From positions 1 to 6,223 of the forward strand of contig CAIWHI010000358.1 in the NCBI GenBank assembly GCA_903912435.1: DNA of 6,223 nt. Direction: 5' to 3'. The notes under the pieces were generated by a model that worked only from the letters and a program-made list of their open reading frames with translations, was not told where the DNA came from and did no database searches. A program made the position numbers and the translations under genes. Each line of letters starts with the position of its first letter. Position 1 is the stretch's first letter. The DNA comes from an uncultured Bacteroidota bacterium (lineage in GTDB: Bacteria > Bacteroidota > Bacteroidia > Chitinophagales > Chitinophagaceae). Positions 1-5,306 of this stretch are shown here, piece by piece.

Positions 1-1
1 A

Positions 2-40
2 ATCATTCAGGATTTGATAGATGCCGCTGAAGTAGAATAG
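2..40 (+). CDS. Possible C-terminal tail of an upstream gene (partial)
   Basis: The frame starting at base 2 reads IIQDLIDAAEVE and then a TAG stop at 38-40. The amphipathic, acid-rich ending looks like a real protein C-terminus, and the other two plus-strand frames close within 30 bases with less protein-like sequence. Only 12 residues are visible, so no family can be named and the call may be chance. If real, the gene runs in the same direction as the next gene, about 207 bases away. Confidence 0.3.
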   Translation: MIQDLIDAAEVE

Positions 41-215
41 TATTTGTGATTACCTATAACACTGATTTATGTTGATGTTCAATTCTTTGGATAATCATTA
101 TTATTGTAAATTTTTCGTGACAGTAATGAAAAGTTGGATTGACTAATATATTTTTATCACAAAAAATTAACCTGTTATTTTTAACGGTTCATTACAAAAT
201 AATAAAAATAAAAAA
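41..215. other. AT-rich intergenic stretch upstream of the first complete gene
   Basis: No open frame of useful length is present on either strand. The only structure I see is a weak hairpin at 171-187, where GTTA pairs with TAAC across a four-T loop and flanking CC/GG follow with a bulge. It could be a feeble terminator for the upstream gene, but no clean T-run follows it. Confidence 0.4.
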
Positions 216-223
216 TAGATTTG
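216..223 (+). promoter_or_regulatory. Candidate Bacteroidota -7 box for the six-gene cluster
   Basis: TAGATTTG matches the Bacteroidota -7 consensus TAnnTTTG at every fixed base. It lies 24 bases before the ATG at 248, giving a short leader. No good TTTG or TTG -33 element is found at the usual 17-23 base distance upstream, so the assignment rests on the -7 box and position alone. In AT-rich DNA a chance match is possible. Confidence 0.4.
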
Positions 224-247
224 TAAACAGAAACAAAAACTAAAACG

Positions 248-781
248 ATGAAAATATTGAGGAATATCATTTTCGGCTTGTTAGCCCTATTAATTTTGCT
301 TTTGGTGGCAGCACTTTTTATCGATAAGCACTTTGTGGTTGTACGTGAAGTAACCATTAATAAACCTAAAATGGAGGTATTCAATTATGTGAAAATAATA
401 AGAAACTCCACTTATTATAACCATTGGTGGCTCATTGACCCCAAAGCAAAACTTGATTTTAAAGGTAATGATGGTACCGTAGGATTTATTGCTACATGGG
501 ATAGTGATAATAACGATATGGGTGCCGGTGACCAGGAAGTTAAGAAAGTGGTGGATGGTGAGCGGGTAGATTGTGCTTTAAGGTTTAGAAAACCTTTTGT
601 AGGTGAGGCTACTACCGACATGGCACTCGAAGCAGTCAATGATAAAACAACTAAGCTTAAGTGGGCTTTTGAAAGTGATAGCCATTATCCAATGAATATG
701 ATGAACCTTATGATGGGTAAAATGTTAGGCGGTTATCTGGAGGAAAGTGAGCTTAAATTAAAAACAATTTTGGAAAAGTAA
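248..781 (+). CDS. Membrane-anchored SRPBCC (polyketide cyclase/START-like) protein
   Basis: The 177-residue protein begins with a hydrophobic helix at about residues 6-25, followed by a START-like SRPBCC domain. Family features include an early beta strand with VTINKP, a helix with VFNYV, a WWLIDP segment, the block GTVGFIATW with the following GAGDQEV, and a closing amphipathic helix. The SRPBCC fold makes a deep hydrophobic cavity that binds lipids or other small non-polar molecules; I infer a membrane-tethered binding or carrier role, with no ligand identifiable. Length and the N-terminal helix fit a Bacteroidota subfamily annotated only as SRPBCC or polyketide cyclase. The ATG at 248 is chosen because it gives a complete membrane segment directly after an A-rich leader. 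It is the first gene of the plus-strand cluster, 47 bases before the VOC gene. The family call is good, the function unknown. Confidence 0.83.
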   Translation: MKILRNIIFGLLALLILLLVAALFIDKHFVVVREVTINKPKMEVFNYVKIIRNSTYYNHWWLIDPKAKLDFKGNDGTVGFIATWDSDNNDMGAGDQEVKKVVDGERVDCALRFRKPFVGEATTDMALEAVNDKTTKLKWAFESDSHYPMNMMNLMMGKMLGGYLEESELKLKTILEK

Positions 782-828
782 AACTTAGACTGCAGGTTTT
801 CACTTAGCTTGCACTAAATCAATTATAA

Positions 829-1254
829 ATGGCAGCGGTAAACTCATACCTCAATTTTGCAGGTAATACAGAAGAAGCATTTTTATTTTACCAATCGGTA
901 TTTGGTGGCGAATTTGCTACCTTCCAGCGGTTTAAGGATATGCCGGGCAGTGAACAAATGAGTGAGGAGGATAGGGACAAAATAATGCATGTGGCACTGC
1001 CTATTGGTCATGGCACTGTACTAATGGCTACTGATGCATTAGAGTCGCTGGGACATAAATTAGTCGCTGGTAATAATTTTTCATTGGCAATTTCGGCCGA
1101 GACCCTTGAGGAAGCCAAAGAAATTTTTATTGGATTAGCTGCCGGGGGAACAATACCTGTCCCTTTTGACAAAGCCCCATGGGGTGCCTATTTTGGTATG
1201 CTGACTGATAAATTTGGTATACAATGGATGGTGAATTATAATGAAACTACATAG
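829..1254 (+). CDS. VOC family protein, PhnB-like (glyoxalase/bleomycin-resistance fold)
   Basis: The 141-residue soluble protein has the hallmarks of the PhnB-like branch of the vicinal oxygen chelate superfamily. It opens with YLNFAGNTEEAFLFYQSVFGGEF, here at about residues 7-29. It has MHVALPIG near 53-60 with His54 at a likely metal-ligand position, and ends with the WGAYFGMLTDKFGIQWMVNY block near 118-137. Such proteins were often labelled 3-demethylubiquinone 3-methyltransferase, a historical annotation I would not carry over. Members bind a divalent metal or small molecules; the true substrate is not readable from the sequence. Length is normal and there is no sign of damage. The gene follows the SRPBCC gene by 47 bases and precedes the HMA-like gene by 53, consistent with co-transcription. 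Confidence 0.87.
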   Translation: MAAVNSYLNFAGNTEEAFLFYQSVFGGEFATFQRFKDMPGSEQMSEEDRDKIMHVALPIGHGTVLMATDALESLGHKLVAGNNFSLAISAETLEEAKEIFIGLAAGGTIPVPFDKAPWGAYFGMLTDKFGIQWMVNYNETT

Positions 1255-1307
1255 TGACCCTATTTGGTTATGTTATTGAACTATAAATCTTATGAAAACA
1301 AACTAAA

Positions 1308-1517
1308 ATGGTTGAGGTTTTTGTAACAAATGTGGAGGAGGATACTCATGCAAACAGGCTGGTATCGGTATTATCCCAATCGTGGCCCGATACCCGTATT
1401 ACTTTCGATCTCGATGATTGCGACCGTATTCTAAGGGTTGAAGGAAATAATATTTCCTCTGGTGGAATAATCACCATGATTGAGTCATTTGGCTGGTCAT
1501 GCAAGGTGTTGGAATAA
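1308..1517 (+). CDS. Small HMA-like ferredoxin-fold protein lacking CxxC
   Basis: This 69-residue protein has the predicted beta-alpha-beta-beta-alpha-beta order of heavy-metal-associated domains: a strand at 2-9, a helix at 12-25, strands at 29-34 and 40-46, a helix at 50-61, and a strand at 63-68. The metal-binding CxxC normally found after the first strand is absent, with THAN at about residues 13-16 instead. Two lone cysteines remain, Cys38 and Cys65. Similar short proteins with a DLxDCDxILRVEG-like core are, to my knowledge, common hypotheticals in Bacteroidota. A classical copper or mercury chaperone role is therefore unlikely; it may be a partner or regulatory domain. It is bracketed by co-directional genes 53 and 86 bases away. 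The ATG at 1308 gives a complete fold from the first strand, which supports this start. Confidence 0.75.
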   Translation: MVEVFVTNVEEDTHANRLVSVLSQSWPDTRITFDLDDCDRILRVEGNNISSGGIITMIESFGWSCKVLE

Positions 1518-1603
1518 TTAGGATGTATTGGCCCAGATTGAAATTATAGTAGTAAAACCTTCCATAATTATATTTTGATTTCTAAACCAACCAAAATTAT
1601 ACA

Positions 1604-1981
1604 ATGAAACAAACAAACATTATCTATTGGATAAGTACCGGATTGGTAAGCGCACTAATGACACTTTCTGCAATACCAGATATTATTAAGGTACCTGATG
1701 CGGTTGAAATGGTAACCAAACACCTGGGTTATCCTCCTTATTTCCTGCCTTTTATAGGGGTAGCAAAGCTTTTGGGTTCAATCGCAATCCTGGTGCCTGG
1801 TTTCCCTCGGATTAAAGAGTGGGCATATGCCGGTTTTGTATTTGATTTAATAGCTGCAATGTATTCAAGTATATCTGTAGGAGATAGTGCAGCCAAATGG
1901 GCGCCTATTTTTATAGGTTTTGCTTTGATTGGTTGTTCTTATATTTATCATCACAAACGCCTTCAAGCTGTTAAAGCCTAA
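1604..1981 (+). CDS. DoxX-like integral membrane protein
   Basis: The 125-residue protein has four predicted membrane helices at roughly residues 8-24, 46-64, 73-91 and 99-116. The family signature lies between the first and second: HLGYPPYFLPFIGVAK followed by LGSIAIL, and then the short turn PGFPRIKEWAYAGF before the third helix. This matches the DoxX-like branch of the DoxX/SURF4 superfamily in the inner membrane. Family members are linked to quinone or thiol redox processes, but the biochemistry of this small branch is poorly known. It lies 86 bases after the HMA-like gene, the widest gap in the cluster, and only 10 bases before the AHSA1-type gene, so those two are almost certainly co-transcribed. 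The cytoplasmic tail is short and basic. Confidence 0.88.
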   Translation: MKQTNIIYWISTGLVSALMTLSAIPDIIKVPDAVEMVTKHLGYPPYFLPFIGVAKLLGSIAILVPGFPRIKEWAYAGFVFDLIAAMYSSISVGDSAAKWAPIFIGFALIGCSYIYHHKRLQAVKA

Positions 1982-1991
1982 AAAATAGATT

Positions 1992-2420
1992 ATGGATAAT
2001 CAACCGATAATATTGGAGCGGGTTTTCAATGCACCAATTGATAAAGTTTGGAATGCTCTTACCAATAATGAGGAAATGAAAATCTGGTATTTCCAATTAC
2101 CCGAGTTTATTCCTGTCATTGGTTTTGAATTCCGGTTTATCGGTGGTCCTACTGCCGATAGACAATACCTTCATATCTGCGAAATCACGGCGGTGGAGCC
2201 TAAGAAGAAACTAGCACATAGTTGGAGGTACGATGGTTATGATGGTATATCCTTTGTTACCTGGGAGTTATGGGACGAGGATAGTACTACAAGATTGCGG
2301 CTCACTCATAATGGCCTTGAAACTTTTCCTCATTCAAACCCAGACTTTGCTAAAGAAAACTTTGAAATTGGATGGGCGTCAATTTTGGATTCGTCTTTAG
2401 GTAATTACCTTAGTACGTAA
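1992..2420 (+). CDS. SRPBCC protein of the AHSA1 (activator of Hsp90 ATPase-like) family
   Basis: The 142-residue soluble protein shows the AHSA1-type pattern throughout. It has ERVFNAPIDKVWNALTN at about 9-25, a strand with FRFIGGP near 47-53, and a central block around ICEITAVEPKKKLAHSW. It then has a strand pair with TWELW and TRLRLTHNGLE, and a C-terminal helix with GWASILDSSLGNYL. These bacterial proteins share the hydrophobic-cavity fold of the eukaryotic Hsp90 co-chaperone Aha1 C-terminal domain, but they are generally not Hsp90 activators; small-molecule binding is the usual inference. The start lies 10 bases after the DoxX-like stop, which argues for translational coupling. It is the second SRPBCC protein in this cluster, but unlike the first it has no membrane anchor. 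Confidence 0.88.
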   Translation: MDNQPIILERVFNAPIDKVWNALTNNEEMKIWYFQLPEFIPVIGFEFRFIGGPTADRQYLHICEITAVEPKKKLAHSWRYDGYDGISFVTWELWDEDSTTRLRLTHNGLETFPHSNPDFAKENFEIGWASILDSSLGNYLST

Positions 2421-2463
2421 GGCTAACTTACAATAAAGAGAACGTTAATGCGTTTTATCTAAA

Positions 2464-2970
2464 ATGGCACCCTATATGAAAAAAAGCATTGTTATATTAG
2501 CCTGTGGAATTACTTTTTTAGGTTATTCTGCCTGTCAGAAACAATCTACTATCAAACCTGCTCCAACAAAAATTACAGATACTACATCCAAAACCGATAC
2601 CACCCATCAAATTAAATCAATCTCATACCCCTATACAGATACTTTTAGCGGGTTGATGACCTGTAAATTGGCCATTATAAATTATTTGGCAAAAGATACT
2701 TTTTTTAAGTTTTATGTTACTCATTTTACGGCTGATTCATTTGTAATTAGCAATCCCAAAGCCATTCATTTAGATACATATGTTTACGATGATTTGTATT
2801 TAAATGTTGGTAGGAAAGCTACAGGTTCATGTATTTATAATTATGTAGTCTCTTCCAGAAGTTATCAATTTTCCCTAACCAATGACTCGCTCCATATGAA
2901 TTGGGATTATTTTCCCGATTGTTATGATGATGAATATATAGGGAGTTATTTGGGAAAGAAGGTGATATAA
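2464..2970 (+). CDS. Hypothetical lipoprotein of unknown function
   Basis: I do not recognise this 168-residue protein. It has a short basic start, a hydrophobic segment and then a cysteine in LGYSACQKQ (Cys24 counting from the ATG at 2464), which fits a lipoprotein signal peptide, although Tyr at -3 is not ideal. The second ATG at 2476 gives MKKSIVIL with the cysteine at residue 20, a more typical signal peptide, and may be the true start. A Thr/Lys/Asp-rich linker follows at about 28-50. The mature domain, from about residue 53, is rich in beta-prone Tyr, Phe, Thr and Asp, and has three cysteines (in MTCK, GSCI and PDCY). It is probably anchored in the outer or inner membrane facing the periplasm or exterior. 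It lies 43 bases after the AHSA1-type gene and ends 19 bases before a strong hairpin. Confidence 0.72.
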   Translation: MAPYMKKSIVILACGITFLGYSACQKQSTIKPAPTKITDTTSKTDTTHQIKSISYPYTDTFSGLMTCKLAIINYLAKDTFFKFYVTHFTADSFVISNPKAIHLDTYVYDDLYLNVGRKATGSCIYNYVVSSRSYQFSLTNDSLHMNWDYFPDCYDDEYIGSYLGKKVI

Positions 2971-2989
2971 ATGTACAATTCTAAATATT

Positions 2990-3022
2990 TCCTATTGCCA
3001 TTTTATGAAAATGGAAATAGGA
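2990..3022. terminator. Hairpin between convergent genes, probable bidirectional terminator
   Basis: The arms 2990-3004 and 3008-3022 pair over 15 positions with a single mismatch (G2997 opposite A3015) and a three-base ATG loop. The hairpin begins 19 bases after the lipoprotein stop and lies about 55 bases beyond the stop of the convergent Mur ligase gene. No long T-run follows in either direction, although the minus-strand side continues AAATATTT. It is the longest near-perfect inverted repeat in the window, and its placement between convergent ends supports a terminator or mRNA 3' end protection role for both transcripts. Confidence 0.68.
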
Positions 3023-3076
3023 TTAGCCTTAGCTCTCTTGCCTCACTTTCCGACCTGTTTTTCCACACTAAAAATA

Positions 3077-4333
3077 TCAACCCAAATTTTCTTCCTTGTT
3101 TTTTAGTTCCTGTACATAATCCACTGCGTTCAGAATCATATCGCTGGTAATGAAAACGAGGCTGCCGTTTGGTGCGTTTTTAAAGGCAAAATCAATAGCT
3201 TCTTTCTCCTGTTCTATTACAGTAGTTTTTTTGGCAGGGTCTATATTATGAATACCCTTAAGTACGAGCTCAATGATTTCATGACCTGGACGCCCTCTTA
3301 GTGATATGTCCTGTCGGATAATCAATTCGTCGAATATTGTAGCTGCTTCTTCGGCAAGGTGAATAATGTCCTCATCACGTCTGTCGCCCGTGCCGGCAAT
3401 AATGGCAATTTTTACTGAAGCATCATAGCTGCCAACCAATTTGCTTATGGCTTTCATACCGTGAGGATTATGAGCAAAATCGACAATGACAGAAAAATTA
3501 CGGAATTGTAAAAAGTTCATCCTACCCGGCGTTAGGGCTACAGAAGGCACAAAATTTTGCAATCCGGTTCTGATATCTTCTAAACTTATACCCGACAAAT
3601 AGGTGGCAAGTACGGCAGCCATAGCATTCGCTATGTTGAAATCAGCTTTGCCGTTAAAAGTTATTGGGATATTTGAAAAAGTTTCAACCGGTATTTTTTC
3701 TGTACCACTTAGTATGGTTAAAGAGCCATTTTCAGGTACAATGGCTATACCACCATTGGCACAATGTGCTGTAATTCTGGGGTTCATTGGGTTAAGAGAA
3801 AAATATGCCACATGGCAATTAAGTTTTTCGTATATGGCATATACCAGGTCATCATCCGCATTCAGTATTGCGTACCCATTTGGCTTCACTGCTTTAGCAA
3901 CTATAGCTTTCACATCAGCTAATTGTTGCAATGTGTTAACGCCTTTAAGGTCCAGGTGATCTTCAGCCACATTGGTAATTATAGCTACATCACACTGTTC
4001 AAAAGCCAAACCCGCCCGGAGTATACCGCCTCGTGCACATTCCAGAACGGCAAAATCAATGTTTTTGTTACTCAGTACTATCCCGGCAGATACAGGGCCG
4101 CTACAATCACCTTTTTCTGTAAGCTCACCTTCAATATAAATACCATCGCTACAGGTAAAACCAACTTTGAACCCCGCTTGTTTCACAATAAATGCGCTAA
4201 GTCTGGTGCTAGTTGTTTTACCGTTTGTCCCGGTTATGGCAATTATCGGCATGCGGGTATTTGTATTATTGCTATTAGTTTCATTATTGCTTGTAAGTTC
4301 TGCCTTACCATAACTTCCCAGATTTTCACTCAT
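3077..4333 (-). CDS. Stand-alone Mur ligase, cyanophycin-synthetase C-terminal-like
   Basis: The 418-residue protein matches the Mur ligase half of cyanophycin synthetase (CphA), not murein Mur ligases. Visible motifs are the ATP-binding loop GTNGKTT at 35-41, the CphA-type DGIYIEGELTEKGD at 63-76, ECARGGILRAGL at 98-109, NVAEDHLDLKG at 121-131, and Lys142 at a likely carbamylated-lysine position. Further on are LNADD at 157-161, DFNIANA at 231-237, TPGRMN at 268-273, VDFAHNPHG at 284-292, GTGDRRDED at 314-322, and RGRPGHE in the C-terminal domain. In CphA this half adds arginine to the aspartate side chain using ATP; an ATP-grasp half adds the aspartate. That half is absent here, since CphA is usually near 870-900 residues. 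The protein therefore probably ligates an amino acid or amine to a carboxylate made elsewhere, in the cytoplasm. Residues 1-27 are Asn/Thr/Ser-rich; Met28, just before the P-loop strand, is an alternative start. Confidence 0.87.
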   Translation of the reverse strand: MSENLGSYGKAELTSNNETNSNNTNTRMPIIAITGTNGKTTSTRLSAFIVKQAGFKVGFTCSDGIYIEGELTEKGDCSGPVSAGIVLSNKNIDFAVLECARGGILRAGLAFEQCDVAIITNVAEDHLDLKGVNTLQQLADVKAIVAKAVKPNGYAILNADDDLVYAIYEKLNCHVAYFSLNPMNPRITAHCANGGIAIVPENGSLTILSGTEKIPVETFSNIPITFNGKADFNIANAMAAVLATYLSGISLEDIRTGLQNFVPSVALTPGRMNFLQFRNFSVIVDFAHNPHGMKAISKLVGSYDASVKIAIIAGTGDRRDEDIIHLAEEAATIFDELIIRQDISLRGRPGHEIIELVLKGIHNIDPAKKTTVIEQEKEAIDFAFKNAPNGSLVFITSDMILNAVDYVQELKNKEENLG

Positions 4334-4562
4334 TTCGATATTTGAATTAAGGTGTACAATCTACTGTGAAAAATCTATACTGGCTATTCTCAAAAGTGAT
4401 TTGTGTATTAATTTTTTCATTTCCTGAAGTTTAGGAAAAACCATTTGGCATAATGGAAGGGTAATAACGGAAAGGAATCAAAAAATATGTGCAGATTACT
4501 ATTTGATCGTGGATAAATTGAATACTAAAACCTAAATGTGTGTATAAGCTAATAGATAAATA

Positions 4563-4585
4563 GCCCCATAACACTTACTTGGGGC
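4563..4585. repeat. GC-rich hairpin inside the AT-rich gap
   Basis: GCCCCA at 4563-4568 pairs perfectly with TGGGGC at 4580-4585 across an 11-base loop. It stands out as the most GC-rich stem in the gap. A T-run appears only 11 bases later (4596-4600), so a terminator reading is weak, and no transcript ending here is evident. Confidence 0.4.
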
Positions 4586-4763
4586 ATACAATTACTTTTT
4601 AAGTATAAACCCGGATGTTTATATTTAAATATCAAGAGTGTAAAACATTTCAATGAATTGTATTGGAATTTTATTTGGAAAGGATTACTAGGCTAATTCA
4701 ATGTATTATAACAGCTATTCTTATGGAATGCAAGACAACTATAATAATATAATTGTTGGTTAT

Positions 4764-4793
4764 AATAGCGCTTGTATCAGCATTAGCGCTATT
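4764..4793. repeat. Nine-base perfect inverted repeat built on AGCGCT
   Basis: AATAGCGCT at 4764-4772 is perfectly inverted as AGCGCTATT at 4785-4793, with a 12-base loop. Each arm contains the self-palindrome AGCGCT, and TAGCGCT also recurs as a direct repeat 18 bases apart (4766 and 4784). A degenerate third copy, AAGTGCT, follows at 4795-4801. This could be an operator or an RNA hairpin; no bound factor can be named. Confidence 0.45.
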
Positions 4794-4814
4794 TAAGTGC
4801 TAATTATTGGTTAA

Positions 4815-4837
4815 TAATAATAACATATGTATTATTA
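4815..4837. repeat. AT-rich near-palindrome centred on ACATATGT
   Basis: TAATAAT (4815-4821) and ATTATTA (4831-4837) are perfect inverted arms around the eight-base palindrome ACATATGT (4823-4830), with one extra A at 4822. It lies 22 bases after the AGCGCT repeat. Low sequence complexity makes chance occurrence fairly likely. Confidence 0.3.
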
Positions 4838-4992
4838 AAATGTAATATTGATAGACTGTTACCATAATATTACTTGTGAGTTAAGTTAAATTGTATGCAT
4901 TTTTTTTATATTTTCAATTGCTTTTTGAAAATACCAATGTAAAATGTTGACATGAATACTGTTAAATATGGAATTTTCGTGCACTTGTCAAT

Positions 4993-5035
4993 TTTGTGTT
5001 AATACAAATATCATTAACAATCAATAACACAAATA
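4993..5035. promoter_or_regulatory. Nested inverted and direct repeats, candidate operator
   Basis: Three overlapping repeats sit just upstream of the promoter at 5051. TTTGTGTTA (4993-5001) is perfectly inverted as TAACACAAA (5025-5033). TGTTAAT (4997-5003) is perfectly inverted as ATTAACA (5013-5019). TAATACAAATA (5000-5010) recurs as TAACACAAATA (5025-5035) with one change, 25 bases apart. AAATACC also occurs twice, 11 bases apart, at 5031 and 5042. The position immediately upstream of a -33 box is typical of an activator or repressor site; the regulator is unknown. Confidence 0.42.
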
Positions 5036-5050
5036 CCGTATAAATACCCT

Positions 5051-5080
5051 TTTGAAACTTCAACTAGAAAATTACCTTTG
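5051..5080 (+). promoter_or_regulatory. Bacteroidota-type promoter for the collar-domain gene
   Basis: TTTG at 5051-5054 and TACCTTTG at 5073-5080 match the Bacteroidota -33 (TTTG) and -7 (TAnnTTTG) elements at every fixed base, with an 18-base spacer within the usual range. It is the best promoter in the window. Transcription would begin a few bases after 5080, near the perfect palindrome TGTAATTACA (5081-5090), leaving a leader of about 220 bases before the ATG at 5307. Confidence 0.68.
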
Positions 5081-5085
5081 TGTAA

Positions 5086-5306
5086 TTACAGAAGCATGAC
5101 AGTTGTTTGATTGTTTTATTAACAACATTTTAGGTATTGCAAAATTAATATTTGTTACAACAGCGGCCTATTATCAAGTGGAATAAATATAATACTGTTC
5201 AAGGTGTAGTAAAATACACAATGAGCCATCCTCTGAAATGAACTTTCATTTTAGTGACACAATAATTTAAGAATTAAATACTCAATAAAACGCAAATAAT
5301 ACTATT
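5086..5306 (+). other. Long putative 5' leader with three hairpins
   Basis: If transcription starts near 5086, the untranslated leader is about 220 bases and can form three simple hairpins. GTTGTT (5102-5107) pairs with AACAAC (5121-5126). GTGTA (5204-5208) pairs with TACAC (5215-5219). CTGAAATGAA (5233-5242) pairs with TTCATTTTAG (5245-5254), including one G-T pair, over a two-base centre. No known riboswitch class is recognised. No Shine-Dalgarno sequence precedes the ATG, which is normal for this phylum. The 5' end is inferred from the promoter and is not directly visible. Confidence 0.35.

Larger units (their letters stand above)
4334..5050. other. Long gene-free AT-rich region between divergent genes
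   Basis: No protein-coding frame that I can support is present on either strand. The region is A/T-rich and holds many short inverted repeats. Besides those listed separately, I see TTTCCT/AGGAAA at 4420-4438 and CCATT/AATGG at 4441-4456, both upstream of the Mur ligase gene. There is also TACTT/AAGTA at 4593-4605 and the perfect 12-base palindrome ATATTTAAATAT at 4621-4632. Such repeats arise by chance in AT-rich DNA, so each is weak alone. No clear Bacteroidota promoter for the Mur ligase gene was found; the best partial match on the minus strand is CACTTTTG at 4391-4398, one base off the -7 consensus and lacking a -33 box. Confidence 0.6.

Noticed and set aside
181..384. Minus-strand open frame of 67 codons
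   Set aside because: It overlaps the start and membrane segment of the SRPBCC gene in antisense; its low-complexity sequence fits no family and is a shadow.
415..639. Minus-strand open frame of 74 codons
   Set aside because: It lies wholly inside the SRPBCC gene in antisense and is Ser/Pro/Leu-rich with no domain pattern.
1573..1581. TATATTTTG upstream of the DoxX-like gene, considered as a -7 box
   Set aside because: The spacing between TA and TTTG is one base off the TAnnTTTG consensus and no -33 element is placed correctly.
2441..2454. Small AACG/CGTT stem before the lipoprotein gene, considered as a terminator
   Set aside because: Only four base pairs with a six-base loop; too weak, and the gap is just 43 bases.
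3603..3959. Plus-strand open frame of 118 codons
   Set aside because: It is antisense to the central domain of the Mur ligase, whose motifs are unmistakable on the minus strand.
3923..4345. Plus-strand open frame of 140 codons
   Set aside because: It is antisense to the N-terminal half of the Mur ligase; no recognisable domain and no promoter.
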